This document shows, piece by piece, positions 20,464 to 30,230 of a DNA stretch of 33,684 nt. Source of the DNA: Falciphora oryzae. Its lineage: Eukaryota; Ascomycota; Sordariomycetes; Magnaporthales; Magnaporthaceae. The translations under genes and the position numbers were made by a program. The notes under the pieces are model-generated. The model was given only the letters and a program-made list of their open reading frames with translations, did not search any database and had not been told where the DNA came from. Location: assembly GCA_000733355.1 (NCBI GenBank), contig JNVV01000080.1:123566-157249 (forward strand), read 5' to 3'. How positions within the stretch are numbered: the stretch's first letter is position 1; every line of letters begins with the position of its first letter.

Positions 20464-20477
20464 GGGGGGGGGGGGGG
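20464..20477. repeat. Run of 14 G
   Basis: A homopolymer of 14 G follows GTCACTT. Its length in the assembly is unreliable. It lies in a stretch (20280-21090) where I see no convincing gene. Confidence 0.8.
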
Positions 20478-21092
20478 ATTATTATCGCCATTTTTCCTCT
20501 CTGTCCTAATGCTTATTCCGTTCATTACATTCCTTGGTTTGTTACTTCTTGACCGACTTCGCTTCCATTCCTCCTCATTTTTTCCACCTTATTTTTTCGA
20601 ACTCGAGAACCTTAATAGGGAAGAATGAAAACACTCACTCTTCCATTTACTGCTTTATCCTACCAAGTCACTTAAAAACAATGCATACGTGCTCCAAGCA
20701 TACAGACCGCTCTCCATTCCCGCCCCGCGAACCCGAGACTTTTTGCGGGAGATGTCGGCTTTAAATCGGAAGCTTCCCATGGCACCGCAATGTCGAGAAA
20801 TAGTAGCGTTGTAGCTGCCTATTCACTCGTCTCCCAAGCATATGGATATAATAGCACCTTTAGATCCCCCCCCGGTGGCGCATTCGAGGAGTTTTTATCG
20901 TATTACGGGTACCGGTCCCCCATCGCGATACGGGAAGTTGCGCGGCTCCAGATCAGTTCGATATGCATGAAAGGGTCGCCCAAGTTTTGTTCCAGGAGAG
21001 AACTCGTCGCTTACCGGCCTTCCTGAGCAGATCCATCTACCAGGCTAAAAGGAGCAACTAGACTCCAGGCAGTTACAGCACAGATCCACAAG

Positions 21093-21287
21093 ATGCGCTT
21101 CCCAACCCCCTTCGCCCTTTTGGCACTCGCCACCATGGCCAACGCCGCTCCTACGGCTCCCCCTAAGCATCCCGCGGTGGGAGCACGCGAGGCCGACTAC
21201 ACAACCATTTATGGTAGTGAGAGCCAGAGGAGGGGCCAATGTTTGAAGGAAATGTATCTCCGATCTTGCGAAGATAGGATGGAATAG
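21093..21287 (+). CDS. Small secreted protein (effector-like)
   Basis: The 64-aa frame begins MRFPTPFALLALATMANAAP, a good signal peptide with predicted cleavage after ANA. The mature part is about 45 residues, starts with a Pro/Ala-rich stretch and has two Cys (GQCLKEM and RSCEDR), enough for one disulfide. No domain is recognised. It is isolated, between transposon relics and a repeat-containing small membrane gene, a common setting for effector-like genes in fungi. A GTAGTG after codon 47 could be a weak splice donor, so the true C-terminus may differ. Confidence 0.5.
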   Translation: MRFPTPFALLALATMANAAPTAPPKHPAVGAREADYTTIYGSESQRRGQCLKEMYLRSCEDRME

Positions 21288-21880
21288 TTCAAACCATTTT
21301 GCCGGGGTTTTTGCAGCCACATGGTACCTTGCGTCGGGAATTGGAGGGCATGATGCAGCCGCTTTGGGGGCTCAAGGTTCGTTGATCGATTATTGCTTGG
21401 CGATGGCATCATGCGGGGCGCATCAAGAGCGGCGACGATTTTCTGCGCTATGAGAGCATCAGAGCGGAGCTTGAGTTGTGATTGGGGATCTCGTTCCAGT
21501 GGCCTGCCACCGTGAACGTCCCACGTCTATAGGTACCCAGCTCTCCTCGAGCACAACACGGCTGTTTCTCAGTATACAAGTCCGTGGCTACAGGAACCTC
21601 GTGGCCCATCCATGCTAGGTGTGCCCGGATTAGGTTTGGGGTGCCCCTAAATCTTGAGCCACGTACAAGAGCCACACCCGTGGACTCTCACCAAGCCTCC
21701 CCCGGCGCAAGTCATCTCCGAAAGTCCTTCTTCTCCGTTTATAGACCCCCATCCTCAAGTCTTGAGTGTCATCCCTGAGCTCCTGCCATAATTCACCCCA
21801 GCCTCTACCGCCGGTTCGCCGCTTTCGCTTTCCAACGCCACAGCCACCTCAACTCGAAGACGGCGCAACGGAATCTCGAA

Positions 21881-22201
21881 ATGGCGCTCCTGGAAGCATT
21901 CACCGCCGCCTGGGACTACGCCAGCCTACGCATCCTGGGGCTCCAGGAGGAAATCACCATTGCTGAAGAAAACGCCCGCCCCTACGTCCTGGCGCTCACG
22001 CGAGCGGTCGCCGACGCTTGGGACCGCGCCAACCCCTACGTCCTGCCGCTCCTGCGCCCATTCGTCGTCGCTTGGGAGTACGCCAACCACCCCTATGTCC
22101 TGCCGCTCTGGAAGACTATCCTGATATGCTGCTGGACGTTCGCGGCTCTGATCTGCTTCCGGCATGAGTACCGGGAGGTGTGGGATGGCGTGGCACCTTG
22201 A
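21881..22201 (+). CDS. Small membrane protein with ~20-aa internal repeats; open past its TGA
   Basis: The 106-aa frame carries a tandem motif of about 20 residues in three versions, beginning ARPYVLALTRAVADAWDRAN, then PYVLPLLRPFVVAWEYAN, then PYVLPLWKTILICCWTF. The third runs into a hydrophobic segment (TILICCWTFAALICF) that should span a membrane, followed by charged residues. The frame ends in TGA (22199-22201) but continues open for 31 codons to a second TGA at 22295-22297. That part starts WLRDRLDIVPQWMQDEVDN and ends in a charged helix, so it looks like genuine protein. The TGA may be a mutated CGA, a readthrough site or a base error. I do not recognise the family. Confidence 0.5.
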   Translation: MALLEAFTAAWDYASLRILGLQEEITIAEENARPYVLALTRAVADAWDRANPYVLPLLRPFVVAWEYANHPYVLPLWKTILICCWTFAALICFRHEYREVWDGVAP

Positions 22202-22528
22202 TGGCTTCGAGATCGGCTCGACATTGTCCCTCAATGGATGCAAGACGAAGTTGACAATATCATCCGCGAAGAAATCGAAAGACAAAGACAACAGTGAAGG
22301 CGGCGCGGCAACGGTAGGGCCCATGGGCCCCTCGGGATTCCGCGGTGAATCGGCCGGTTATTCGCCGCTCCTCTGGTTCTCAACGGCTGCTGTCCCCGCC
22401 GTGAAGCGGCAGGTTTCTCGCCTCTTCGTGTGGCATCGATGCAAGGCTTTTGAGGCAGCGGCAGCCAAATCGAGGAGGTCCGGCACACGTGAAGCGGAGG
22501 CCGGAGGCCGAAGAAGGGGGCGCCAGCT

Positions 22529-22569
22529 NNNNNNNNNNNNNNNNNNNNNNNNNNNNNNNNNNNNNNNNN
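22529..22569. other. Assembly gap (41 N)
   Basis: There are 41 unresolved bases. A plus-strand frame at 22164-22649 runs through the gap, but the two sides cannot be shown to belong together. Confidence 1.
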
Positions 22570-23312
22570 GGAGAGAACGTCGAATTGGCCGAGGAGAAGG
22601 GCAGCAGGCGTTGATTTTTGAATACGATGATGTCGAGCTCGATCTTTAGTCGATTACACAGCACGTTTGGCCGAAAGCTCTCCATTCTGCCCGCCTCGAA
22701 GGAATGACTATCGTTGGAGCCAGCACCCCCTCTGTCCGCCACCTGCGCGATACGGTCGCAGTCGTGGTACTGACCTCGGGAGCCGTTTTACGGCAATGAG
22801 ATCGGTCAGAAGCGTCCAGGGGCATGGCCGATGGGCCAGCCTTGAGAAAAAGAAATCTCACTGTTTATCTCTGGCCTCTTTCCCCCCTTCCCCTTAGCCG
22901 GCCAAAAGACATTCGCTTTAAGCCCCCGTTTTCTTGATTCAATGACTGCCCGGCCCTTCTCCAGGCCCTGGCCATCGAGTTAAAGCCCCAACGAAGCGGC
23001 AGCTCTTGTTCCCCCTCGCGTCGCGCAAACAGCGGCCAAGTCGGGTAAGCAGCCCAGGAGAGGACTTCTAAGTGGCGAATGAGGAAGACGGTTGACATCG
23101 ATTGCAGCGGGAACGGCACGGACACGCCTTGACTTCATGACCCCCCATGTCAGTCTCCGTACAAGGTCTGCAAACAACGGCACCACGCGCCAGCACTCAA
23201 GTACCACCCTTAACAGCTTTTCAGTAACTACTACCTCGTATTCACCTTTAGCCTTACTTCCGAACCCCTGTTTCTTTCCCCGTCCGGATTCTTGTTCTTA
23301 TTTCCTTCCATA

Positions 23313-23337
23313 ACGTAATCCACAAGCGAGTCGATCA
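23313..23337. repeat. Left terminal inverted repeat of the pogo element
   Basis: This 25-bp repeat starts ACGTAATCC and ends GAGTCGATCA. It matches the right end without a mismatch and has TA immediately outside. Confidence 0.92.
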
Positions 23338-23394
23338 ATTCTGGTCGCGACGCGTCGCGACCACTTCCCACCCAAATATCTCAACACATGCACG

Positions 23395-25050
23395 ATGGAT
23401 TCGTTACCCAAAGAATCCAGAATGATTCTTGCCTTGGAGGCGATCAAAAATAATCCTGAACTTAGCATGCGTACTGCAGCGAAACTCTACAATGTTCCCT
23501 ATACTACATTGAACGACCGACGCCGCGGCCGAATTGCTCGACGCGACTGCATGCCCAACTCCCGGAAATTGACGGAATCTGAAGAAGAGGCTCTTGTCAA
23601 GTACATATTAGAGCTGGATTCTCGCGCATTTCCTCCCCGGCCTTCTGGTGTTGAAGATATGGCCAACCGACTGCTTGCCGAACGCGACGCAGGCACCGTC
23701 GGCAAGAACTGGGTCCCGAACTTCGTTAAGCGCCGCCCGGAGCTCGGCACGCGCTGGATTCGAAAGTACGACTACCAGAGGGCCAAATGCGAAGATCCCA
23801 AGCTCGTTTCTGCGTGGTTCGACCTTGTGCGGAACACTGTGGCCAAATACGGCATCCAGGATGACGACATCTACAACTTCGACGAAACCGGCTTCCTTAT
23901 GGGCATGATCGTGGCCGTCATGGTCATTACAACATCGGAAGGCCGTGGCAAAGCAAAATTGGTCCAGCCTGGCAACCGGGAATGGGCCACAGTCATCCAG
24001 GGGGTCAACGCTTGCGGTTGGGCGATCCCTCCTTTCATTATCGTCAAAGGGCAATACCATTTGGCCAACTGGTATTCGGAAACCGACCTTCCACGCGATT
24101 GGGTTATCGCAACGAGTCCCAACGGGTGGACTACGAACGAGCTCGGCTTGGAATGGATCCAGCATTTCGACAAGCACACTGCATCGCGCACCAAAGGGTC
24201 CCATCGTTTGTTAGTGCTGGACGGGCACGAAAGCCACCACTCGACGGATTTCGAGCTTTACTGCCAGGAACACAACATCATCACGCTTTGCATGCCTCCG
24301 CACTCGTCTCACTTCCTTCAGCCACTTGACGTTGGGTGTTTCGGGCCCCTTAAAAAGGCGTACGGTGGACAAATCGAAGACCTGATGAGGTCACACGTTA
24401 ACCACGTGACCAAGGTCGAGTTCCTTTTGAGGTTTAAGGCGGCATTCTTTGCTTCCATAACCGAAAACAATATTCGTGGAGGCTCCCGAGGGGCTGGCCT
24501 TGCTCCTTTTAATCCGGATTCGGTTTTGGAAAAGCTGGATGTGAAGCTACGGACTCCAACTCCCCCGAGGACGCCCCTAAACGACCCCGAACCTTGGACC
24601 TCTAAAACGCCCCGGACGGCCAGGGAAGCAACTTCGCAATCCGAACATATCAAAACTCGGATTTCCAATCACCAGGGCAGCTCTCCAACTCCTATTCATA
24701 CGGCTGTGGACCAAATTGCAAAAGGGGCGAAAGCGATAATGCATGAAGTGGCCCTTCTCCGAGCCGAAGTGTCCACGCTTAGAAAGGCGAACGAGGCATT
24801 AAGCAAACGCCGGAGGGCCAAAAAAACACGTATCCGACTTGGAGGGTCACTTACCATCGAAGAAGTACGAGGTGTTCTGGACCAGCAGGAGCTGGATGGA
24901 CAGCTACAGCAAGAAATGCGCGATCATGGGGGTCAAGAAAGGAGGGCGACGACGACTCGTCGGCGATGTGGCACTTGCGGCAAAACCGGACACAATGCGC
25001 GCACCTGTCAGAAAGAAGTAGAGATTTCCGATGTATACAGTTCTCGATAG
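23395..25050 (+). CDS. Pogo-family DDE transposase with C-terminal zinc knuckle
   Basis: The single-exon frame gives 551 aa. Residues of about 8-50 form a psq-type helix-turn-helix (LSMRTAAKLYNVPYTTLNDR), followed by a CENP-B/Tc5-like DNA-binding region to about residue 125 (WVPNFVKRRPEL). The DDE_1 catalytic domain has its acidic residues in NFDETGF (about 163), LVLDGHESHH (about 277) and QPLDVGCFGPLK (about 312). A basic coiled-coil follows, then CGTCGKTGHNARTC near residue 525, a CCHC zinc knuckle. The enzyme would bind the inverted repeats and move the element by cut and paste at TA sites. No stop or frameshift is visible and all three acidic positions are present, so activity is plausible. 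The ATG at 23395 opens directly into the helix-turn-helix. Confidence 0.93.
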   Translation: MDSLPKESRMILALEAIKNNPELSMRTAAKLYNVPYTTLNDRRRGRIARRDCMPNSRKLTESEEEALVKYILELDSRAFPPRPSGVEDMANRLLAERDAGTVGKNWVPNFVKRRPELGTRWIRKYDYQRAKCEDPKLVSAWFDLVRNTVAKYGIQDDDIYNFDETGFLMGMIVAVMVITTSEGRGKAKLVQPGNREWATVIQGVNACGWAIPPFIIVKGQYHLANWYSETDLPRDWVIATSPNGWTTNELGLEWIQHFDKHTASRTKGSHRLLVLDGHESHHSTDFELYCQEHNIITLCMPPHSSHFLQPLDVGCFGPLKKAYGGQIEDLMRSHVNHVTKVEFLLRFKAAFFASITENNIRGGSRGAGLAPFNPDSVLEKLDVKLRTPTPPRTPLNDPEPWTSKTPRTAREATSQSEHIKTRISNHQGSSPTPIHTAVDQIAKGAKAIMHEVALLRAEVSTLRKANEALSKRRRAKKTRIRLGGSLTIEEVRGVLDQQELDGQLQQEMRDHGGQERRATTTRRRCGTCGKTGHNARTCQKEVEISDVYSSR

Positions 25051-25115
25051 TTTGAATGGATTACTGGCATTGTTGGGTTGGAATTCGAGTCGATTGTCCG
25101 GAGGTCGCTGTTGGG

Positions 25116-25157
25116 TGATCGACTCGCTTGTGTGATCGACTCGCTTGTGGATTACGT
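25116..25157. repeat. Right terminal inverted repeat with a 17-bp tandem duplication
   Basis: The right inverted repeat is 25133-25157. The 17-mer TGATCGACTCGCTTGTG occurs at 25116-25132 and again at 25133-25149, so the inner part of the right end is doubled. The left end has only one copy. Subterminal repeats of this kind can be extra transposase binding sites. Confidence 0.88.
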
Positions 25158-25266
25158 TATACCTATTCCTATTCCCTTCTCCTCCTGTCCCTACTTCCTT
25201 CTCCTTCCCGTTCCTATTCCCTTTACTTTGTATTCCCGTTTCCCGCGATATTCCAGTCCATCTTCC

Positions 25267-27069
25267 TTAATAAAGACGAATCTCGACATGCTCTTTTTCC
25301 CTTCGCCCCTCCACAGCCTCTCCATGCATAATCCCGTACACAACGACGTCAGCGACAAACGTGAAATCCAAATCACTTTGCTCTTCGCCCTGGTCCTTGC
25401 CTGTAGTGTTTTTCCTCTCCAGTATAAGAGGAAATCTGGATCCGCCGACAATCCACAGTTCCTGTCCTGCGGCGATGTTGCAATGGCCCAATCCGAGGAG
25501 ACCGCCCTCCGTTACGAAAATGGACTGCTCGCTTACCATGTTATGTGGCCAGTCCCCAATCTTGACAACATCACCCGGGCCGCCAATACCACCCCCATGG
25601 CGCGTTTCTCGTCGATCAACGTGGAATATCCATCCCTTGATCAGGTTCTCGACCGCCAACCTCCAGTCCGGCCGCAGTATGTCCGGGTTTTTCCCGTCGA
25701 ACTTTTCCAGCTGGTGATACCACCGTGAAGTCACCTCCTCGTCGGAAAGGTCGTCGGGAATCACGGGCTCCCTGGGCCCCACAAGAACAACCTTGTCGAT
25801 GTAAACGGCATGCAGGACCAGAGCGAGGGGCATGGTCAGGTCCGGGCGGCCCGGCACCGGCTCGTCGATAGTGCGCAGGCCGTCTTCCCGGTAGCCCCGT
25901 ACGCCACGGTCTGCACAGCACCCAGCGTCGTCCGAATCCCACAGGTCCCTATGCTTGTAATACCTTGTAAAATAGCCCCCCTCGGGCCGGATGGTCCAAT
26001 CCACGGCCCAGGACGGCAGTCCAGGGATGAACGAGGGCTCTTCCCGCCGGCCGATCAGCAGGTGCAGGTCGCCCATGTGGCGCAGGAGGTCAGCCGAAAC
26101 GTTGGCGAACAGCGTGCGCGCGTCGAGCGTATAGTCGCAGGCTCCGGCGCTCGCGGTGGCGCTCGCGCTTTGCGGCGACAGGTCCGGCCGGAACCCGATC
26201 AGCGCGTACACCTTGTCGCGCGGGTCCGTCGAGTGCCGCCCCCGCCAGCGCCACAGGAGGGAAAGTAGCCCCTCGTACCGCGAGTTGTACAGCCCGCTCA
26301 TCATCGCCGTCAGGTCGTCCAGGGAGCCGTTCCGGCAAAACTCTTCTGGCGCGTCGTCCGAATTGAAAGGCCTTGGGTGGCTGGACTTGCCGGGGTTGGA
26401 ATCGCCTAAATATGCGTCAGACGCGCGGCAGAGCGAGGAAAACGACAGTGTTGCCGAGGACCCCCAGTAAACAGTCAGGTCGTCGGGGAGCAGAGATTCC
26501 TGGACCGTCCAGATCCGCGACCACCAAGGGGCTGTAATGACAGCTTTGAAGGCCGCCGCGGCTTTGCTGCGGAGAGCAGGGTTTTCCAGCCAAGGTGGCC
26601 GCGGAGCCTCGCGCGCCATCCAACGAACACATTCGAACGCCATCTCGACGCCCTGACCGTCGACGCCGTCGCCAAGGGGCCCAAGAAAGGCGTTGCAATG
26701 TGTGCAAGACTTGTATATCCGACCCATCAGCTTAACCTGCTCCGTCTTTTCCACCGCATCGGATTGGTTGATGCAAAGCGCGTCGATCCAGACGGTGCGC
26801 GCCTCATCTGGCCGTCGAAGCCGGCGCAGGGCTGCGAGGGCGCTCTCGCCGAGCTGAACGGGGGACCGGGCAATCAAGATGCGCTCTGCGTCAGCGTCTG
26901 GCGCTCTGCCCCAGACGTACGAGATGGTTTCGTATCGGACGTCTGCATCGTCGATACCTGCAACATCGTACGTACATTCGATCGGAGAGTCGCCAACCCC
27001 GGGATGCAGCCGTAACAGCCGAAAGTACGAGGAGGGGTTGGGGAGACAAGGGAGCGCAGTGGTTGCCAT
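25267..27069 (-). CDS. HET-domain (heterokaryon incompatibility-like) protein
   Basis: The single-exon frame encodes 600 aa. The HET domain occupies residues of about 47-200 with its three hallmark blocks: YETISYVWG, VWIDALCINQ followed by EKTEQVKLMGRIY, and WWSRIWTVQE. The remainder includes DPRDKVYALIGF and a conserved tail around GQELWIVGG and FVADVVVYGIMHGEAVE, usual in HET proteins. HET domains trigger or help trigger growth arrest and cell death when unlike fungal individuals fuse, but most family members are untested. The frame has no lesion. The 3' side is close to the pogo element (its right end is at 25157), so the terminator region may have been altered. Confidence 0.92.
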   Translation of the reverse strand: MATTALPCLPNPSSYFRLLRLHPGVGDSPIECTYDVAGIDDADVRYETISYVWGRAPDADAERILIARSPVQLGESALAALRRLRRPDEARTVWIDALCINQSDAVEKTEQVKLMGRIYKSCTHCNAFLGPLGDGVDGQGVEMAFECVRWMAREAPRPPWLENPALRSKAAAAFKAVITAPWWSRIWTVQESLLPDDLTVYWGSSATLSFSSLCRASDAYLGDSNPGKSSHPRPFNSDDAPEEFCRNGSLDDLTAMMSGLYNSRYEGLLSLLWRWRGRHSTDPRDKVYALIGFRPDLSPQSASATASAGACDYTLDARTLFANVSADLLRHMGDLHLLIGRREEPSFIPGLPSWAVDWTIRPEGGYFTRYYKHRDLWDSDDAGCCADRGVRGYREDGLRTIDEPVPGRPDLTMPLALVLHAVYIDKVVLVGPREPVIPDDLSDEEVTSRWYHQLEKFDGKNPDILRPDWRLAVENLIKGWIFHVDRRETRHGGGIGGPGDVVKIGDWPHNMVSEQSIFVTEGGLLGLGHCNIAAGQELWIVGGSRFPLILERKNTTGKDQGEEQSDLDFTFVADVVVYGIMHGEAVEGRREKEHVEIRLY

Positions 27070-28020
27070 TGGCGTGGGGGAGCACGAATGATGGTGTCTA
27101 GGTAGCTAACGTGATCTGCGAGAACTGAACTGGTAATTAGAGAGACCTGAACAGGTGCCTCGCGAGGATGCCAAGGCGTGAATTTATTACCATTTCCTGA
27201 AGGCATGCTTGTTCGGCCCGCATGCTCGGGCTTGCTGACATGCATGATGGACGCCGGATTTTCTTGGCTACGCCGCTGATCTCTCGCTCTTGGCCCGTAA
27301 CGCCAGCAAATGAGGCCTTGCGGCCCGCCGTTATCACAAATGCGGGCAACCATTTGATGCCCAGGGGTGGTCAGCACCCAGTAAGTAGCCCAGGAGGATG
27401 GTAAGGCTACGGTTGTCAACATTGGACCTTCGGGTAGCCACATATAAACCACCTGTGAGGGATGCGACCCAGGAGGTGGGTGAGCTGGGCCATGCCTTAA
27501 GCCCCCAAACCTTAAACGGTACATATTGACCGAGCAAAAACCGCAAACGTGACGAAACGACGAAAATGGGGGGGCTCCATTTATCAGGTTGCCTTTGGCG
27601 GCCACCGTTTCCCGCCTAGGAAATTGGCGGTGGCTTAATAATTTACAAAAAAAAGGCAACCAGCACGTTCGGGCGGAGGAGGAGGAGGGTGCCTCAATAT
27701 GCAAGCCACAATCACATTGATACGCGCGGCAGGGAAGGTGGGCAACCATGCTGCATTTATTTATCGCCCGGTTCATAAGGCGTCCTGTCATGGCCTTTCG
27801 CCCGGTATGCTGCCGTCGCCAGCGCCGTTGGCGGGCGTGGTGTGGGTGTGGACCGCTGGATTGGCGGGTGTTGAGGATTTGTATGCAACTTGGCAGTGTG
27901 CACTAACAGCGCAATGCCAAGAATTGATGAGTTCGAGGAAGGATGGCCCCAACTTGTGAATTGACACCACAAATCCCATTTTTGGATTGCAATGCTCATT
28001 CTCCAGCGTCCTTCCTTCCT
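27070..28020. other. Intergenic region upstream of the HET gene
   Basis: No supported gene is seen. A small inverted repeat with GCCACCG and CGGTGGC arms lies at about 27600-27635. The frames here are GC-rich by-products, including the long minus-strand frame 26874-27791 that runs into the HET gene in another phase. Confidence 0.4.
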
Positions 28021-28214
28021 GGATCTATCTGCCAGAGAGGGAGGAAGAGGGCGGCTATATATACACGTTCTGGATCGGCCAAAGGCCGTTCCCCTGCTCC
28101 CCAACCTCGCTGGTCCACCGGCCCTCAGACCCCGTGATCAGAGATCACGGGACCGGAGGATCCGGCTCTCTCTGAGCTCTGCCGATTGCCTGCACAGGCC
28201 AGTGCAATCCAACA
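28021..28214 (-). mobile_element. LTR-like dispersed repeat, copy 2
   Basis: Read on minus from 28214 it starts TGTTGGATTGCACTGGCC and follows copy 1 (19705-19916) in the same order and orientation: the same palindrome (28131-28151), the GTATATATAGCC box and CCCTCTCTGGCAGAT near its end. Similarity fades at about 28021. The 8.3 kb between the copies contains no retrotransposon genes, so they are more likely separate solo LTRs than the two ends of one element. Confidence 0.55.
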
Positions 28215-28492
28215 CTTTCCTTTTTAGGCACTGGGGATTAGAGGCAGACACGACCAAGCACTGTACTTTGGCTGCGGCGGAGAAAAACTGCAAGTCTCGC
28301 TCGCATTTTGATCATTTTTTCACCCATTCGACAGCACGTCTGCGAAGATGCCACCGGCTCACAAACCTAAGATCCCCGTGGTCTGCAGGACCAGAGTCAA
28401 CGAGAAGGCAAGCAATCAAGCCTCCATGCTTCGTGTCCCGCATGTCTCGCCCGTCTCCCGGCATGCTGCTCTAACAAGCTCCCGGACACCAG

Positions 28493-29788
28493 GCCCTTCG
28501 AGCATTCCTCGCGCGGGCAACTGCCTGCCTCTCGCCTGCGCATCGCGAGCTCGTGCTCTTCACAGATCCATCCTCGAGGGACCTGTCCTCGAGCCTCACC
28601 TCTAACGCCAACGACGATGCGTTTCAGCAAATTAAGCCTTTTCACGAGGGCTATGTCAAGTCCTGCCGGCAAATGGACGCCTTTCTCACGACCCTAGCTG
28701 CGCGCTACCCGAAGCCGACATAAACAGGAGGGTACTGATCCAGCTGGACGAGCCCACGGCCACAGACAACAACGGCACCTGCTTCGTCTGCGTGCCCGTC
28801 CTCGATGGAGAGCTGGCCACGCCGCAGACGGACCCCACGATTGGGTTCAGGTGCGGCTTCGACGACGTCGGCGCCGCCGTCGCCGCGCTCGACGAGCTGG
28901 AGGCGCTCTATATGCCGCGCCAGCGCGCCCGCCGCCTCCGCAACGAGGTCGTCTGCTGCGGCGGCGTCTGGAGGCCCGAGGCCGTCGCTAGGCTGCGCGA
29001 GGAGTGGACAACCAGCAGCGTCCTGGACCAGAATATCCACCACTTTGCTCCATTCAAGGGCATCCCACCGCTAAGTGACCGCTCGATATTTCCCGTCTTC
29101 ATCACCACCGCCAACCTTTCGCTCCAGATGCTCAACAGCTTTCTGTCCGAGGCATACGATGTCTACAGAGACCAGGATTACCTTCCGGCCAGTTTCTTCA
29201 TTGTCACGCGCACCGACGCCGACGATGGCGGCAAGTTCACCGACGGCCCGGCTATGGTATGTTTCATCAGCGGTGTGGGATATTCTGGTCCCCAGCACTT
29301 ACAGAGGCATGAGGGTGGCTCGAGGCCTCCTCTTACTACACCCCTTGATCTGTTTGATCGACTTAATGGGGAGAGGAGGCTAACGTGAGCAACCTCCCCA
29401 GCCTCCGCTCGCGGCCATGCCCGACATTCCCCGTGTCTTCAACTCGGCCTCCCCCGAGGCCTGCAGCGCCCTCGCGCGCAGCCGCTTTCCGGCACAGCCC
29501 GAGCTGGCCTGGGATGGCTTTATCATGATCGACAGCCTCACCGAGGCCGCACGCACCGTGATCGTGGGGGCGCACGACGGCGGCAGGGGCCTGGTGCTCA
29601 GTAGGGCGCCCTTTAAGAGCGCCCTGAACTGGCACCAAGGGCCCGGCGTGACCGTCCTCGAGCACGTCGGCCTGGCCGACTCGGCCTCCCGGTCCGAGGA
29701 TGACATCGAGCTGTGCCCGCTGGATGTGATGGCCAGCGAGATCGTGACGAATGCACTCGGGGCAAAGACACTTGTTCTAGGGAGATAA
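28493..29788 (+). pseudogene. Fungal protein of unknown function, frameshifted
   Basis: A likely exon begins at 28493 after CTAAC and CAG, and reads LVLFTDPSSRDLSSSLTSNA and FHEGYVKSCRQMDAFLTTLA. At a CCC run (28708-28710) natural-looking sequence moves to another frame, NRRVLIQLDEPTATDNNG, and stays open through CGFDDVGAAVAALDELEALY to 29256. A 145-bp intron (GTATGT donor, CTAAC, CAG) then joins in phase to 29402-29788, which ends ALGAKTLVLGR. A single lost C explains the break. The upstream start is unclear; a Met at 28348 lies in another frame with no good donor. Composition and codon use are those of real genes in this window. I do not recognise the family. Confidence 0.5.
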
Positions 29789-30230
29789 AAGCCATCATAG
29801 GAGCATGGTCAAGACCAGCAGCGCAGGCCGGGTGGATCTGGATACGAGAGAGAGGAGGCAGGAAAGAAGGCAGGGATAAAATACAAGAAGGGATTAAATG
29901 TTCATAAGCACTAACCCTGGAAAATTGTAGGCTGGCCGGATTTGATAATCCTTCAATCACCGCCATGTCTTGCCAGCTTCAAAGCCCGCGCTTCTAGACT
30001 CTTTGCTCGGTCCGGGGTGGAGATAGAGCTTGATATTTCTTCAGCTCCCCTCTCGTCGCCTGCTGAACGCTTAACTTATACGCAGCAAGAGGTTCACGTC
30101 AGGTTTTTGGCAGGCGTACGACCGTAGTAGCTCCACCGGCATGTTGTTTATTAGGTCTAATGAACATTTAGGTCTGGTACCATCCAACCCCCTCAAACGA
30201 ATAGCGGCATCGGACTCGAAAATTACCCCC

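Larger units (their letters stand above)
23313..25157 (+). mobile_element. Complete pogo-type DNA transposon
   Basis: The element is 1845 bp. Its ends are perfect 25-bp inverted repeats beginning ACGTAATCCACAAGCG at 23313-23337 and complementary at 25133-25157. A TA lies directly outside each end (23311-23312 and 25158-25159), the target duplication of the Tc1/mariner-pogo group. It holds one intact transposase gene. Perfect ends and an uninterrupted frame suggest a recent insertion that has escaped RIP. It lies about 110 bp beyond the stop codon of the HET gene. Confidence 0.92.

Noticed and set aside
20790..21026. A 78-codon plus-strand frame
   Set aside because: It has no signal peptide, domain or supported neighbour. 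Its composition is that of random intergenic frames here.
22164..22649. A 161-codon plus-strand frame across the N gap
   Set aside because: It overlaps the repeat membrane gene in another phase and includes unresolved bases. The coding-like frame in the overlap is that of the membrane gene.
26874..27791. A 305-codon minus-strand frame overlapping the start of the HET gene
   Set aside because: It is in another phase from the HET frame over their overlap, shows no domain and runs through intergenic DNA.
19705..28214. The two LTR-like repeats as the ends of one retrotransposon
   Set aside because: The 8.3 kb between them holds no gag, protease, reverse transcriptase or integrase, but does hold host genes and a separate DNA transposon.
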